A stretch of 64,000 bases of DNA from Gavia stellata. Its lineage: Eukaryota; Chordata; Aves; Gaviiformes; Gaviidae. Position numbers and translations under genes: made by a program. Under the pieces are notes generated by a model, which had not been told where the DNA came from, did no database searches, and worked only from the letters and a program-made list of their open reading frames with translations. Location of the stretch: NCBI RefSeq assembly GCF_030936135.1, contig NC_082596.1, forward strand, positions 15,538,155 to 15,602,154. Direction: 5' to 3'. Shown here piece by piece: positions 47,870-61,470 of this stretch; the stretch's first letter is position 1, and each line of letters starts with the position of its first letter.

Positions 47870-50800
47870 AATAAACCTGGTTTCCTTCAGGATATTACAG
47901 ACTTATACCAGGCTGGAGAGGGGGCAGGATGGAGTGCAAGTGCAAGTGTGTCTAGCTGAACTGATCTGATGATGGAGCACCCCATTTAGTGGTGTATTTC
48001 CTGCAGCACATTTCAGTCCCCAACCCCTGCTTTCTCTCACTTTATCGAGTTGACTGCTCAGTTCTTTGACTTCAGTGAGTTGATGATCAATTTATCATCC
48101 ACCTGAATTATCTCACTCTGGCTTTTATTAATGATAGAGTACTCTGTACTAGTTGGTCAAGAGCAATCAGTGAGAACTGTCCCCTTTGGGAGCATTTCCT
48201 TGCTAATTTGGCTTGTTTTAATCACTTTGCCCTGCTGGTAGTAGTTAGGCAGAGTATTGCTTTGCTGCTTTTGCTGCTGAGACAAAAGTCTGTGGAAGTG
48301 CAGTCTAAACAGAGCTAGGGGAAGACTGAATCAGATTAGGAGGAGGAACAGGAGGTATCAATCTAAAAAAGTAGTAACCTTAATAACCAAATGTGTTTTG
48401 ATTTTACACCACTTCACCAGCTTTACCAAATGCTTCAGTTTGTCCTAATGTGTAAGAGATGAGAACTGGGTGATCTTACAGTGAAATGGGAGATTGCAAA
48501 CATTTTTTGTTCAGAGAAATGTAGCAGCCCTCTGTGTCCAGTGCTATAATTACATGAGCAATAGAATGGGGAGCAGTGAAATTATCCATCTCGTAGCCTG
48601 GGATATATGACTGAGCTCAAAGGATCAAAAGAAAAAGCCGGGGAAGGCATAGGCTGCAGGGATAGTAGGTGGATGATGGAGAACAGGCAAAGTAATAGGA
48701 TATGTGCAGCAAAAAGGAATTTGAGAGGATGAAATATAGTGCAGAGGAAGAATAATTTCTAGGATGAGTCTGAATATCCCACTGTATTTATAAATCTTAG
48801 AATTGAGGAAGAGGTAAAACAAGAAAATTGTTGCTGCTGCATGCAAATACACTAGAAAAATAAAGCTTCTGTGCTGACACAAGCAAGTAGGGCTATAAAC
48901 CAAGGTAGAACCTGAAACTTTCCTACCTATTAGGAAGTTTCTCTCATAATTTTATTAATGCGTATTAATCTGCCACCTGTATAAACAGATTGACCACAAC
49001 CTCTCCCTTACCAAAGCTCATATAGGTTGTTTCTCTTTTAAACCTTTTCTGAACAGATTGACAAGGATTATTATATAAAAACAGTAAATTGAGTTTCATT
49101 GACCTCTGGAATCTGCATGAAATATAAAAATATAAGTCATGAGCTTTAGATGTGTTATTGATGTTTTAATCAGTGAAGCAAGACAAAGCAAAAACCGTAA
49201 GTCAATATTTCTTTTCTACTTTCACTTTCAAGATTATCACAAGTGGTTCTTATGTTTATTCATGAAGGCCTTTAGGACCAGTGAATTTTGACCAATTTGT
49301 TAGAAAAATTATTCTGATTTACTATATTTATTCTCTCCAAACATATATAAAAAATGTTCTAGCTTTTACTGTGTTGCAACACAAATCTTGCAGAGTAAGT
49401 AATTGTGATAGTGCTAGAAAGCACCTTCAGACAATGTGCCATAATAATTCGGTGCATTTCTGCTGTGTATTATGCCTGGGTTTAGAAGTGCTCAAGAAGT
49501 TAAACAACATTCTTAAAGGTTATTTCTGATTATACTAGACAAGAGAATAGCATCAGAACCATTTGTGGATATTGATAATATTTTCTTGTCTGTCAGGAAA
49601 CAGCCTTTTCTTACGTGCATCTGCTAATAATTTTGTGTAGTAAAATAATAAAAGGTTTTAGTACCGTGTTCAAAGAAATAAAACAGCAGTAGGATAAAAG
49701 TGAGGAAGAAACCTCCACCTCCAGGTAATCTCTTCCATAAGAGCATAGAAAGATATTTCATCTCATGAAGTAAACCTTGCAGCTTTAGGTAATCACGAGG
49801 TAATTGTGTCTCATCTAGGCACAGTTCAAAAGTGTTTGACTTCAGTGGAAAATCCTTCTTGACTAAGGAGGTTTTGGAAACACGTCCTCATGAATAGCTG
49901 GTAATAAAATGTTAATTTGTAATTGTAAAATGGTGGTATAGCAGCTATGTACAAGCTACACGTGGGAAGCTTCAATGACAAAGTGAAACGGAGGGTCCTG
50001 ACTGCTAGAACTGTGCTGCTGTGTCTTGGAGCAAATGGGCTGTCTTGTGAGTTGCGAGCAGGAGAACAGCTTAAATGGCATAGAAGAAACAGGACAGGTG
50101 AGAAAGAAAATGTGAAAAGTACTAGACGTCTCCGAGAGAAAGCTGAATTCCTGAGATGCAGCTAGATTATCTGGGAGCGCCATGCAGTGCCTTGCAAAAC
50201 TGTTTGGGTCTGTCAAAATGCTGCCTGTCAGTAGATGGTGCTCTTTATATCAGCTATTTACTCATGCTGCCTGTGTTTGGATGTGTTTTCATGTAAAAGG
50301 TCTGGTAACATTCCTTAACAGTTCATTTCTCTGAATTCTGATGTCTGGGAGATTAGAAAACGGAGGCTTTTGAGGGACTGCCAAAAAAAAAAAAAAGTGT
50401 TGACTAGGTTCCTTTGAAACATCCTCCATCCTTGAATTTTTTCAACAACTTCTTTTGCTTGTGCATATGTATTGTTTTGAACTTGGACAAATTCAGAAGC
50501 TTCCAGCATAAAAACCTTGAACAAACACTGTGGATTGAAGAATATATAGCAGACTAATTCAGTTTGGCAACTGACCTGTAAGACACTGCAATAACATGGT
50601 CTGAAATAAAACTGCAAAGCAGATTTGGCAAGTCATTTGCAGTTCTAAAGTTTTCTTTTGCATATTAACTTTGCAGTTTTACCTGCTGTTTCTAGAGAGA
50701 TAGAAATTAGTTTATTTTTAAATGTAATGCTTCTTAGAAAGGGCTTAAATGAATCAATGCAATTGTGAGTTTTACCTGGAGTCATTCATTCATTGGTAGT

Positions 50801-53800
50801 TGGATGGATATAAAAAGCTGCGTAAAAATGAAGATTTCCTTATTAATGTGATTGAAGTATTTTTGGACTGGCCTGCATTTTTATTATTCAGAAAATATGC
50901 CAGCTCTGGAGGAAAAGAAGTTAAATGTGTTAATTGTGTAAAAATATCCCTTGCCAAAGGCTGCTGTTGAGACAAAAGCCCTGATCTGGGCAGCAGAACA
51001 GCATGGTAGACCTAATGGGGAATTTGAGATGCTTAAAGTTATGTGTATCTTTATGCAGTGGTCTGTATATAGAACATCGACTACTTAACCAAGAGTTGAA
51101 TTTTGTCATGTAGGATGAATTTGCCCCTGGAGTGAATCTTGAGAACTGCCTGCTGTTCACTGACACTGTTGGTCTTTCTGCAAACAGAAACTGAAGGATT
51201 AGCATGAATTTTTCATGTAATACCAAAACGCAAGCAAATGATCCAAGAAAGAGAAGGTAACTGAGTTCCTTTCAGAAATGTAATTAAAATAGTTCTTATT
51301 CAGGGCTAGTTTGTCTTTCTAGCACACTAAGTGAGATCACAGATCTCTCTCCAGAAAGGATATATATTGTATGTTCTCAACGCATTACAGCAGATGAATA
51401 TTGTTCCTCACAATGCTTAATTTACCTTCTCTCAGCCCTTCCTTCACGTTTATCTGCTTACAACCCAAGTTCCTTATATTGAGGTCAGGTGGGCATAATA
51501 TTTTTGTTGAAAATCTCAACTCCACAATTTTAGGGACATCTCACAGCTGCCTTCCCCAGGAAGATGTTGCTGGAACATTTTGGGCTGGATTTACAAATGG
51601 TACCTGGAACCGAAGATGCAGATCTTCGCTTGACTGGCATTCCTGCCCAGCTTAGCCTGTCCGTGGTGCCTGCTGGGATGTTCCTGGGAAGTCTCATTTT
51701 CCCATGAATGGCCTGATCTAGGAGATATGTTCAGAGCATGGCAACAATATTAACCTCTGCCTTCTTTCCATCCCCCCCTTGAAGCTAGTCAGCCGAGTGC
51801 CATCTATGTGGGCTTTATAGCTCCAAATCTTCATGTTTTTGAGCAGAGACAGTGCTGCTGTCACATCCTTTTGTTTCCTTCTAAAATAAGGACAAGCTTC
51901 TGACCTTTCTTTTGCTTTCGAGTTTATTTGCTGCACTACAAGAAGAGTTGCTTCCTGTGAGTGAGAAGAGATGCCTCCCTTTGGCCTGGGCTGGCCTTGA
52001 TGTGAACATGGGACTTGTGCTCTGTGGCTTTTTCGGTATCTTCTTGTTGGCTAACTTAGGCTGCTTCCTAGCCAGGAGGGGCTGACCTTCATGAATCTCA
52101 GTTTGAGGCTTTTTGCTTTCTCTAATAAAGGGGATAAAGGGGCATTGTAGTGCTTAAGCTCTTTTTATGAATATAGGACTTCATAGGAATGATAAGAGAA
52201 TACAGGAATTCCCTGTATTAGGGAGAGAAGACTAGTTTCTCAAAAGTAATTAGCAAGAAGTTACATTGATGTCAGAAGTGCCCTGCTTGTTTTGAAAAAT
52301 AAGTAGTGTATCTGCCTTCTAGATATTTATGTTGAGAAATCCATTATGACCTTCTACTCAGGCATTACAATGTTTTGCATGAATCGAATGGCTGGGCTAA
52401 TCTGCCTCTTCTATCAACATTTGCCTTTTTTTCCTGCCTTTGCTGGAAGTGGAAGCAGTGTCTTATTGGGAAGCAAGAGGTTGACCTGTCAGCTGAGGCT
52501 CAGAGACCTTTTCTTATTCGTACTCATGTACAAGTCTGGCCTATAAAGTTGTTCTCCTCAAAATGTATTTGGCTCAGGAGAACATAGTTAAGAGTCAACT
52601 GGCAAAGATATCTAGAAAACTTTGGTTGCTGTTGGGGTATAAAATGCCTTGGCTGCTGCACTTGCCTTCTGCATATGAATAAGCCTATCCATGAAGACTG
52701 AAAGTTGGCATGGAAAGGTTATACTGCTTCTTACAGTACAAGCCTCTTAATTGGCACATCTGCTGGAAACAAAGGTGCCAAAAATGTGATTCACTCAGAA
52801 GGAGTAAACCTTGTAAGAGGGCACCATGTCATTATTTAATAGGGATTAAGGTCCTCTCAGGATGGTAGATGTTCTCCTTGTACAAATGTACTGTTGTTGA
52901 GCTAATGGCGGAATTAACCTCACTACCTGCTAACGCTGAAGTAACAATTTCTTTTATAGCTCTTCTCATATAGAAATGCTTCACTGTCTGTGTCTTTAGG
53001 ATCAAAAAAATGGACTGTACCCTTCACCTCTGACATACAGCAATTAAAAAAAATACTCAGCTACTTCTCAAACCCTAGGTTGTGACATGTTGAGTATCTT
53101 CTCAACAGAATACTGTAATTAGAAATAGAAGGATCAAGGTATGGTCTGTGCTGGACAGATTTATTATGTCAGGGTAACTTTACCAGTAGATCCCAAGAAT
53201 AAAAATATTCTGCCAGTATCATTAATGACAACTGCCCCAGAGAAAGGTACACTGCCTTAGCAAAAACAATATTATGCCATAGATGTGTTTTTCTTTAAAA
53301 AGCATGTCACCAAAAAGCACATAACCCCTACTGACACTGTAGGTACATGTTTCTGAGATTAGGCTTAGCTTGTATTTGAATAAACTTTTTATTATAATAT
53401 CCTGAACATTTAGAAATATAGGGAAGATTTTTTTTTAATTGCATTTGTAAGAAGGACTTGGGATTTTAGATATACATTTATGTTTTGTTACTAGTGTTAC
53501 CTGAAATCTCTGGAAAGACCAGAGTACTGCTCTGTACAACCTCTTCCCCCACCCCCCATTAAATAAAGATCTATTTGTATTATAGTAGTATTCCTAGTAA
53601 AGAAAATTAATCTTTATAAGCCTTAGAAAATTCTACCATTAAGCTACATGTCATAATTTTTAATTGACACATTTCTGTTCATATCCGTGTTAGTGTGGAT
53701 AACGTGAATATAAAACAGGTACATTTAAAACAGTCATGGTCCTGTCTAGTTCTTTTTATTTCAAGGCAGCCTGTTTTGTGGTTCTTATTGCTAACTATTG

Positions 53801-53979
53801 ATGATTGAGCTGTTTTTGAAAGAATCCAATTAAGTGACTGAAGAATTGCAGATAAGGCATCACCCAATATATGTGCTTATGAGTCAGAAGTATTCATATG
53901 ATCCACAAAACAAATACAGGCTGACCAACTTCCTTTAACTCTCATTACTGAATTCACAAGTATAAAATCAAAACTTTGT

Positions 53980-54180
53980 GCGCTCATTCTGATCTTTACA
54001 TTTTTAGCTCTTGTCTTTTGCTGTTTATTGTTCTGTAATAAAAGAGCAACAAGATTTCAGTGTATTATTGACATTTTCATGCAAATTAAGCATTTTTCCA
54101 GTCTAATTCATCCACAGGATTTTGTTGCTGCTATAGGCTGTATTTTAGCTAAATTCTTCTATATGACCTTCTTTAAATAA
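53980..54180. promoter_or_regulatory. candidate intronic regulatory element with octamer site
   Basis: A perfect POU octamer ATGCAAAT (54079-54086) lies in an AT-rich non-repetitive block with TTTATTGTTC (SOX-like) and TCTAATT sites. The evidence is motif clustering only. Confidence 0.22.
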
Positions 54181-54850
54181 GTATGTGAGAAATCCCAAGA
54201 AAATCAGTGGACCTACTTATACACCTGGTTTGTATTTATTTTAATGAAATTCCTGATAAGCAGTTTCGGTTTAGTTCAGCTGTAGATGTAACTGCCTAAG
54301 ATGCAACTTGCAGAGGTGCCAAGATTGGGTTAAAAAGAAAAAAAAGGGAACGGAGACCCCTTTGTAATGGTCAGTTTTGTAGTATAGGTAGGTTTTGGGT
54401 GGTGTTTTTTGTAATTATTTTTATTTTATTCTAGACCTGGAGAAAATACTTTTGATAAATACTGAACTTTGTCAGAAATGGAATTTCAGTTGCTCTGACA
54501 GCATTTCTGAGTTCAGGACAAACTGTTGGAAAAGGGGGAGCTACATTTCATCACTGTCTTAGTAATTAGATATTCCTGTTTGCTTTTCCACTTGTACCTG
54601 AATGGATTTGAACTTACAGCTTTCACCAAGATGGGGCACTCTTCTGTGCCTACTACCAGTCTGAATGGAGTATTCTGTGATGAAGACTTGTGCCATAAAT
54701 CTTCTTTGCAGAGGGTGTAATGCTTAGTCCTTAAGACGTGGTAAAAGATGAGCTAACCTGCAAGTTTATGTGTGCCATGTCGAGGGTGAACGTCTTGAAT
54801 TTTTATTCTTGCTGTAGTGTATGGCTAAGTGCTATAAACGACATGTGCTT

Positions 54851-55160
54851 GTAATGAAGTTTAGTTAATTACTTGTTGTAAGTTGCTGTTAATACAGGGC
54901 TGTTAATTGAAATTAATTCTGTTTCTTCTTTGACTCAATAGTGGTAACAAGCAGGCTACAGAAGTTCAAGGGGGAACCTTTTATCTTCATAGCTGCACAA
55001 GGTATGCTAGTAGGGTACCTGCTGTGTGAACAGAAATCGTCTGTTCTCCAGATCTATGCAGGATACAGAGTAGGTTTCCGTTTGTAAAAGCAGGAGGATT
55101 TGTATTTACTTGTGAAGACTGTAATCTGTGATATAAGATGGTGGTGGTTAGAGACCAGAC
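54851..55160 (+). repeat. unclassified interspersed repeat, copy A
   Basis: This stretch aligns by eye with 60201-60383 plus 61388-61470. Shared segments in order include 'agggct.tt.attgaaatt', 'tctttgactcaa.tag..gtaacaag.agg.ta.agaagttcaa', 'ttctccaga' and 'gggttt/aggttt'. It has no CR1 tail or coding frame. The family is not recognised; an LTR or DNA-transposon fragment, or a local duplication, would all fit. Edges are approximate. Confidence 0.6.
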
Positions 55161-58100
55161 CTGGACAGGTTTGAATTGTTTCAGGTAGAGAAGGGGAATC
55201 AAAGCCACATCAATGAAGAAGTATCGAACAATTGACCTATCTTGTGAAGTAGGAACCCTCACCCTGACAGAGCAACTCTCCCTCTCTCTGATTTCTCTGC
55301 AAATATCCCAAAGCAAATAATTTTTGGATTGGAAGGAGTCTTCTGCACTGAGTGAAATGGAACTTTAGTTTGGCAAGATTAAAAATTCAGTGCTTTTAGA
55401 TTAAGTAAATTTTAAAACATTACACTCTTTGATTTGGATTTGGCTGTCAAAACCTAAAATTGATTGTGCTCCTGGTCCTACTTGCAATTTTATTTTAAGC
55501 GTTGTTGGCCTGTCTGTCTTGGTTGTGGCTTTCAGGATTTTTGATAGCAATTAGAACGATGTCAGGCAAACTTCTTGACAATGCTGAGGAGTCCTCTGTC
55601 TTCTCCTTTCTTGTCCTGACATTTCAGTTCTTTACAGTTTGCTGATAATGCCACTGCTGTTTATATCAACACCGGCATCTGCCAGTCATGATTCTTGCTT
55701 TCAGAGTGCGATATCTCATTGAAAGAGAGTACTCTCACGGGAGATGTGTCACCTTATTTATGCTTGCTTGTTGTTTTGATACTGTCTTTATCCCAATCAG
55801 GATAATGCTCAGTGATACTTTATCCTTTCCTGTTGATGGTTATACTTGTGACAGCCTTAAGGAGTTAACTCCCTCTAACAACTTCTTACTTTCCAGATCA
55901 ATCTCATTATTTTTCATAATTTGTTTCCTTTTCCCCCCCTTTGCAGTCTGTTTGTAGTACACTTAAGCTTGTGGCACTGGTGCAGAAGGTACTGGATTGG
56001 GTCAATCCTGGTCTTGCTTGAAAGCCAGGTAAAACCTCCTTCTTCGTTCATTGGTTTTTGACCAAGTAGTGATGCTACACTGATTTGGGACCCTGGGATA
56101 GAAGTTTCTGCTTGTGCAAAGCTGGCTTTAAGCACTGCCAGAGCAGTCTCTTGGTAAGGACAGCAATTTACAGCAGTCTGCTGGGGGCAACAAAAAGAAG
56201 CCAGTGGCTGACTTGGCCCTTGGGGTTGCAAAAAGGTGAAGAGAAACTATGAGTGAGAGAGGTGGGAGGCTGTGGACCACTGCTGCTAATATAGGAGGGA
56301 GGCCCTTGTAGAAGTGGCATTTGTTCCTCTCCTTATCCTCCAGAAAGTGGGAGGATAGAAATAGCAAATCTACTTTACAGGACCTTTTCCACTTCTCTTT
56401 CACCTTCCATGGCTTCCCTGCCAGTCTCCGGTCGTTCCCCTGCCTGGTCCTTCCTGGAGACAGCTGACCCGGTCCTGTTCACCTTGTGCTCAGAGTGCTG
56501 CTCGGGTGCTCTCGGGTGTCCTTATCTCCCTCTTTAACTCTGCTCCCTCCTCTCTCCCCCATGATGTCAGAGGACCGATCCCATCTGCTCAGCGGCTGGA
56601 TCGAGGGGGTAGTGATCTCTCTGTACGTCAGGTTTGTGTCTCTCCTTGGTCTTCAGGTGTTTGAACTAGCTTGGAGTCAGTGAGGACATGGTTCTCCTGG
56701 GGCCTCAGGTACCTTGTCTGGACTTCATTTGTGCTCCTGCAAGACACAGTGAACTGGCTGCACTGAGTTGCTTATCTTAATAAACCAGCTCAGGGAATGC
56801 AAGGCGCTAGCTGACCATGCTTCCAGCACAATTTGGGAGCCTTGGTAGGTCTCCCATGTCTCTCTAGTTTTCATTCAAAGTGGACATTGTGTGTTGATCA
56901 GTCATAGGTGTATAACTTGCACGATAGCTGCTGTAGTGTCTCTGTTTTAATCCTTCCTGGGTGGCATTAGGGTTTATGTCTTGGCTAAACCAAAGTTGGT
57001 GCAAAGTTGGCCTTTAAAGTGTGCTTTAACTAAATTGAAATGATATTTTAGAAAATACATTTTATCTGCCATACTGATTTTTTTGATGTTCACGGTGACT
57101 TAAGTAATAAATTAGAATGTGACTGTTTGAATTTCTGATCCAATTAAAGCTTTAAACATTCACTTTTATCAACATACAAGGGAAGGTGTCTTACAGTATT
57201 TTCCTTGTTTTTTAAATATTTTTTTAAAATAAACACTTTTCCTTTGGCTTGTCATTTTCATCTCTTCTTAGTATTAAAATTCTCAGTAACACAGATGGGA
57301 ACCCAACACAATGGAGATTTCAGTGGTTTTATGGGGTGTCTGCTTATTACTGTAATTTTCTTCAGTCTTTGCTGGAAAAATCTGTAAGTATGACTATCTG
57401 AGAAAGTGTATTTCTGAACCAAAATGTGTCCTTTCCCGATTCTTCAATATTTTAAAATATCATATAAAAACTCATTCACAAGCCTGGCTCATTTCTTCTG
57501 TTCTTTCCAAACTGAAACTGGCTTTTATGTTAGTCATTGATTATGAATTCTATATAGGCAGTTTAATGTTGGAGAAGTAATTCAAAATATATGAAAAAGA
57601 TTCTTATTTTCTCAGCTTTAGAAATATAACCCAAGCATGTTTAAAAAAAAAAAAAATCATGCTTTTGAAATTCTTACTGGACATTGCTGCTCCTGCTGCT
57701 TCTTGTCATAAACAATGAAGATGATGCTGTTAGTCTTGCTTCCAGAGCAGCCTGAAAGATTTGATAGCTTTAGGTAGCTTTTGGGGCTGTGTAGTTTAAG
57801 TTCTCTGCTATATGTACCTATATCAGATACACATAAAATCTTATTTTTCTAATTTTTAAATATATCATTGGTCCTTTATAGTTTGCTTGCAGAAGACCTT
57901 ATGTTTTGATTTAAAAAATACTTCCTTCTCACCACCACGCATGAAGTGATCCCATTTCTTTCCTCCCAGTCTCTCTCTCTCTGATCACAGACACATCAAT
58001 GGTTTTCTGACACATTTTAATGTTTCCTGCCTCAGCTGACTCTGCATTATTCTGGGGGTGACAGCCACCCATCTCGCTCTCTCTGTCCCTACTAGGTGGC

Positions 58101-60200
58101 AGTGATCTTATTACTTCTTTCCTTTGCTCTTCCCATACCTCCCCTCATAGCTATCAGCCCCCTTTTCTCTTGAACTGCCTAACTGGGTTAACGTAATGGT
58201 TCAATATTGAGCAGTTGTACTCCACGTCTACTCCATGTGAAGATTTCTTCATGTCTGAAACACAGCTGGCAGAGCTCCACACTGCTGATCTAATTAAATG
58301 ATGGTGTTTCTCCTTGCAGCCATGCCTTGCTTATGTCCTTTGACCAACACAGCTATAACAAAATTGGTCCTGCGTTGTCTTTTTCTAATTAAATTGTAAA
58401 CTCCAGAGCAGAGTATCTTGTGGTGTGTGTTGGAGCAGAATCTGCCTTAATGATTTGAGCAGCACCTCTTTTATCCATCTGTGTTTCATACAAGCATTTT
58501 CTTAGGCAGAAACTGTAGGGTCTGACTTTGGATAAATTTGAATGTAAATATGCATTGACTTTGCTTATATGTCAGGATCAGTGTGTTGGCAAATTGGATG
58601 CTACAAATGGTATCAGGCAGCATTCTTCCAGCAGACTTGCAGCCCTGTTTGACTGAGGACCCCGATCTCCACAATCCCTGGATTTTGTAATCTGAGCAGA
58701 TTTGTAAATGCACAAAATGTTTGGGTTGGAGAAGCTCTTTTAAATAACTTGGCTCAGAGTATGAAAAGTATTTTTAATAATGAGATTGAATCCTGCATCA
58801 CTCAAAAATACAGAAGCCTTTCTTTCTTTTCTGGAGTAAATTACAATAAATAAAGACAAAGAAATTCTGGTGACTAAATTGACCTTCAGAATTGGCAGGC
58901 TTGGTAAACTGCACCTGGAAGGCTGAAGAGATAACTTGTATGTCATTGCTTAGGAAGAGCAGGGCTTGGTTGCTAATGCTATTCTGAACACTGAAATACA
59001 CTCTCTAGTAGTATGCAGGCTGCAAATTTGATTTGTTTATTTATTTATTCTTGAGTCGATGATTTTAAGTATTGCCTTTTCTGCATCATGGAACAAAGAG
59101 AGCGTGCAATTATGTCATACATTAAATATGCTATTTTTTTTTTTCTTGGGAGTCATTTTTATAGTTTGAGATACACATAACAAAAACTGGGGTTAGGCAA
59201 TTTAGAAGAAAGAGTTTGACACACAGTCATGAAGAAACAGGTTTTCCTTCAAATATACAAGAAAAGATGAGAATATTGAAGACTTTTATTCTCATTAGCT
59301 CTATATCTGGCACATGAGTTGGCATAGCATTTGGCAGGATTAAAACTATTAAAGTGTTGCCAGCAAAGGGTGATCTTAGAATGAGTTTATGTCAGGAAAA
59401 TGAAAGGGAAGGCTGGACCAAAGATATATATTTTTTTATATATATTATTTTATTTTAATCAGTTTGGACCTATTGTTTGACTGAGCTGATAAACAGAAAT
59501 AAAGTAAAACATACTATGTTTTCCACCTGTCTAGGTAGTCTATATATAGTTAGTGGCAGGGGACTCGTTTGGTAGGTATGCTTATGGTAAGGGTGATTTT
59601 CCTTGATTTACTGGGAATTTTTTTTAGTATAAGAACTAGCTTTAGAGCAGGGAAGAAACTAGCAAATTAATTTTCTGGGAGGGAAGCATATTTTTTAATA
59701 GCCTTTCATTTAGAGCATCTGGCTGAACAATACTCTGGGTATGATGTTCCAAAAATGAAAGCTACAACAATATACTTTTTATAACCATTGCTTTAAAAAC
59801 CCTATATTCCTCTAACTCATCAAGTCCCTATGAGTTAAAAAAGTAAACATAACACTTCATGGTGTAAATGTAAAAATGTCCTCTTTTGACTTAAACATAG
59901 AACTGCAGTCCAACATGTTTCAATCATAATTCTGAACACTGGACAGTAAAAATCATCATGTGTGTTTGCTGTGGAGGGATCTGTATATTGTATGACAGTC
60001 TTTCCCCTAGTCTTCAAAAATTCCAGTGTGCAAGAGATATCTTTAAATTTAAGCAGTAACTCATCTAAAGATACATGTTGAAGTCTTGACCCTGTTCTTC
60101 GGGGATTTCAATGGAATCAGAGAGAGTGCTTGTGTTATGGCTATTTTGACTTGGTTTTTTCTTTGATGTATTTGTGAAGGACACACATTTATATATACGT
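55161..60200 (+). other. SAMD12: SAMD12 intron 2, between the two copies of the unclassified repeat
   Basis: No supported coding exon. An exon-like stretch with good splice signals at 57272-57383 was rejected because it puts a stop in the SAMD12 frame. Short AT-rich runs and a poly-A tract near 57643 are present. Confidence 0.6.
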
Positions 60201-60383
60201 GTAATAAAAATCAGCTAACTGGTATCATAATATAGGGCTCTTCATTGAAATTCAGTTTATTCTTTGACTCAAATAGCAGTAACAAGTAGGTTAGAGAAGT
60301 TCAAAGAGGAGCCTTTGATCTTCCTAGTTGCATGAGGAACAGTTACAGGACACTTGCTCTCCCTACAGAGGTTGCCCCTTCTC
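60201..60383 (+). repeat. unclassified interspersed repeat, copy B, left part
   Basis: This is similar to 54851-55040 over its length and is cut by a minus-strand CR1 at 60384. The short duplication TTCTC (60379-60383) marks the insertion edge. The alignment with copy A continues on the far side of the CR1 at 61388. Confidence 0.6.
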
Positions 60384-61387
60384 AGAATCACAGAATCAGT
60401 ACGGTTGGAAAAGACCTGTAAGATCATCGAGTCCAACCTGTGGAAAAAAAAAAAAAAAAAACACACACAACATCAAAAAACCCACAAAAAAAAAACCCCA
60501 CAAAACCCACGCCACACAACAACAATAACAAGCCACAACCCACCCAACACCACACAGCACCATGTCCATCAAGCTACATCCGACAATGCCACATCCACAC
60601 GCTCCTTGAATACCTCCAGGGAGGGTGACTCTACCACCTCCCTGGGCAGCCTATTCCAATGTTTCACTACTCTCTCAGTAAAGAACTTTTTCCTAATGTC
60701 TAGCCTGAACCTCCCCTGTCGCAACTTGAGGCCATTTCCTCTAGTCCTGTCACTAGTCACTTGGGAGAAGAGACCAACACCCACCTCTCTGCAACCCCCT
60801 TTCAGGTAGTTGTAGAGAGCGATAAGGTCTCCCCTCAGCCTCCTCTTCTCCAGGCTAAACAACCCCAGCTCCCTCAGCCGCTCCTCATAAGACTTGTGTT
60901 CCAGACCCCTCACCAGCTTCGTCGCCCTTCTCTGGACACGCTCCAGCACCTCAATGTCCTTCTTGTAGTGAGGGGCCCAAAACTGAACACAGTATTCGAG
61001 GTGCGGCCTCACCAGAGCCGAGTACAGAGGCATGATCACCTCCCTGCTCCTGCTGGCCACACTATTTCTGATACAGGCCAGGATGGCGTTGGCCTTCTTG
61101 GCCACCTGGGCACACTGCTGGCTCATATTCAGCCGGCTGTCAATCAACACCCCCAGGTCCTTTTCTGCAGGGGAACTTTCCAGCCACTCGTCCCCAAGCC
61201 TGTAGCGTTGCCTGGGGTTGTTGTGGCCGAAGTGTAGAACCCGGCACTTGGCCTTATTGAACTTCATCCGGTTGGCCTCAGCCCATCCATCCAGCCTGTC
61301 CAGATCCCTCTGCAGAGCCTTCCTACCCTCAAGCAGATCAACACTCCCTCCCAACTTGGTGTCATCTGCAAACTTGCTGAGGGAGAG
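60384..61387 (-). mobile_element. young CR1 LINE inserted in repeat copy B
   Basis: In minus orientation, the tail AGAATCACAGAATCAG lies at 60384. The minus-strand frame (about 60569-61387) encodes [13 protein letters not shown], the [20 protein letters not shown] segment and the reverse-transcriptase C-terminus through [12 protein letters not shown] without interruption. The 5' truncation falls just before the FADD motif, at 61387; residues of that open frame beyond this point are flanking DNA. TTCTC occurs on both sides (60379-60383 and 61388-61392). An A/C-rich block follows the tail, as in the copy at 9388, to which this one is very similar. Confidence 0.95.
60442..60570 (-). repeat. A/C-rich low-complexity block in the CR1 3' UTR
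   Basis: A run of 18 As is followed by A/C-only sequence with scattered CACA and CCCAC words. It occupies the same place in the element as the block at 9447-9590. Confidence 0.85.
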
Positions 61388-61470
61388 TTCTCCAGACCTT
61401 ATGGTGTCCGGAGCGGGTTTGTGTATGTGCAGAAGACTAACGTGCTTCTCGGAAAGGATAGTGGTAGAGC
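61388..61470 (+). repeat. unclassified interspersed repeat, copy B, right part
   Basis: The sequence from TTCTCCAGACC onward resumes the alignment with copy A (TTCTCCAGATC at about 55042), then 'gagcgggtttgtgtatgtgcag' matches 'gagtaggtttccgtttgtaaaagcag'. Similarity fades near 61470. Confidence 0.55.

Larger units (their letters stand above)
44706..54850 (+). other. SAMD12: SAMD12 intron 2, middle part
   Basis: About 10 kb with no supported exon. It includes a 15-bp minisatellite (45738-45812), a 19-base poly-T (47851-47869), and a candidate regulatory block at 53980-54180. Frames such as 49947-50165 have no recognisable domain. Confidence 0.65.

Noticed and set aside
57272..57383. Exon-like stretch with a strong acceptor (TCTCTTCTTAG) and donor (CT|GTAAGTATG) in intron 2
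   Set aside because: Joined to exon 2 in phase 0, its second codon is TAA; the open frame that looks protein-like is in another phase. Its length (112 bases) also breaks the frame into exon 3. It could only be a poison exon or belong to another transcript, with no further support.
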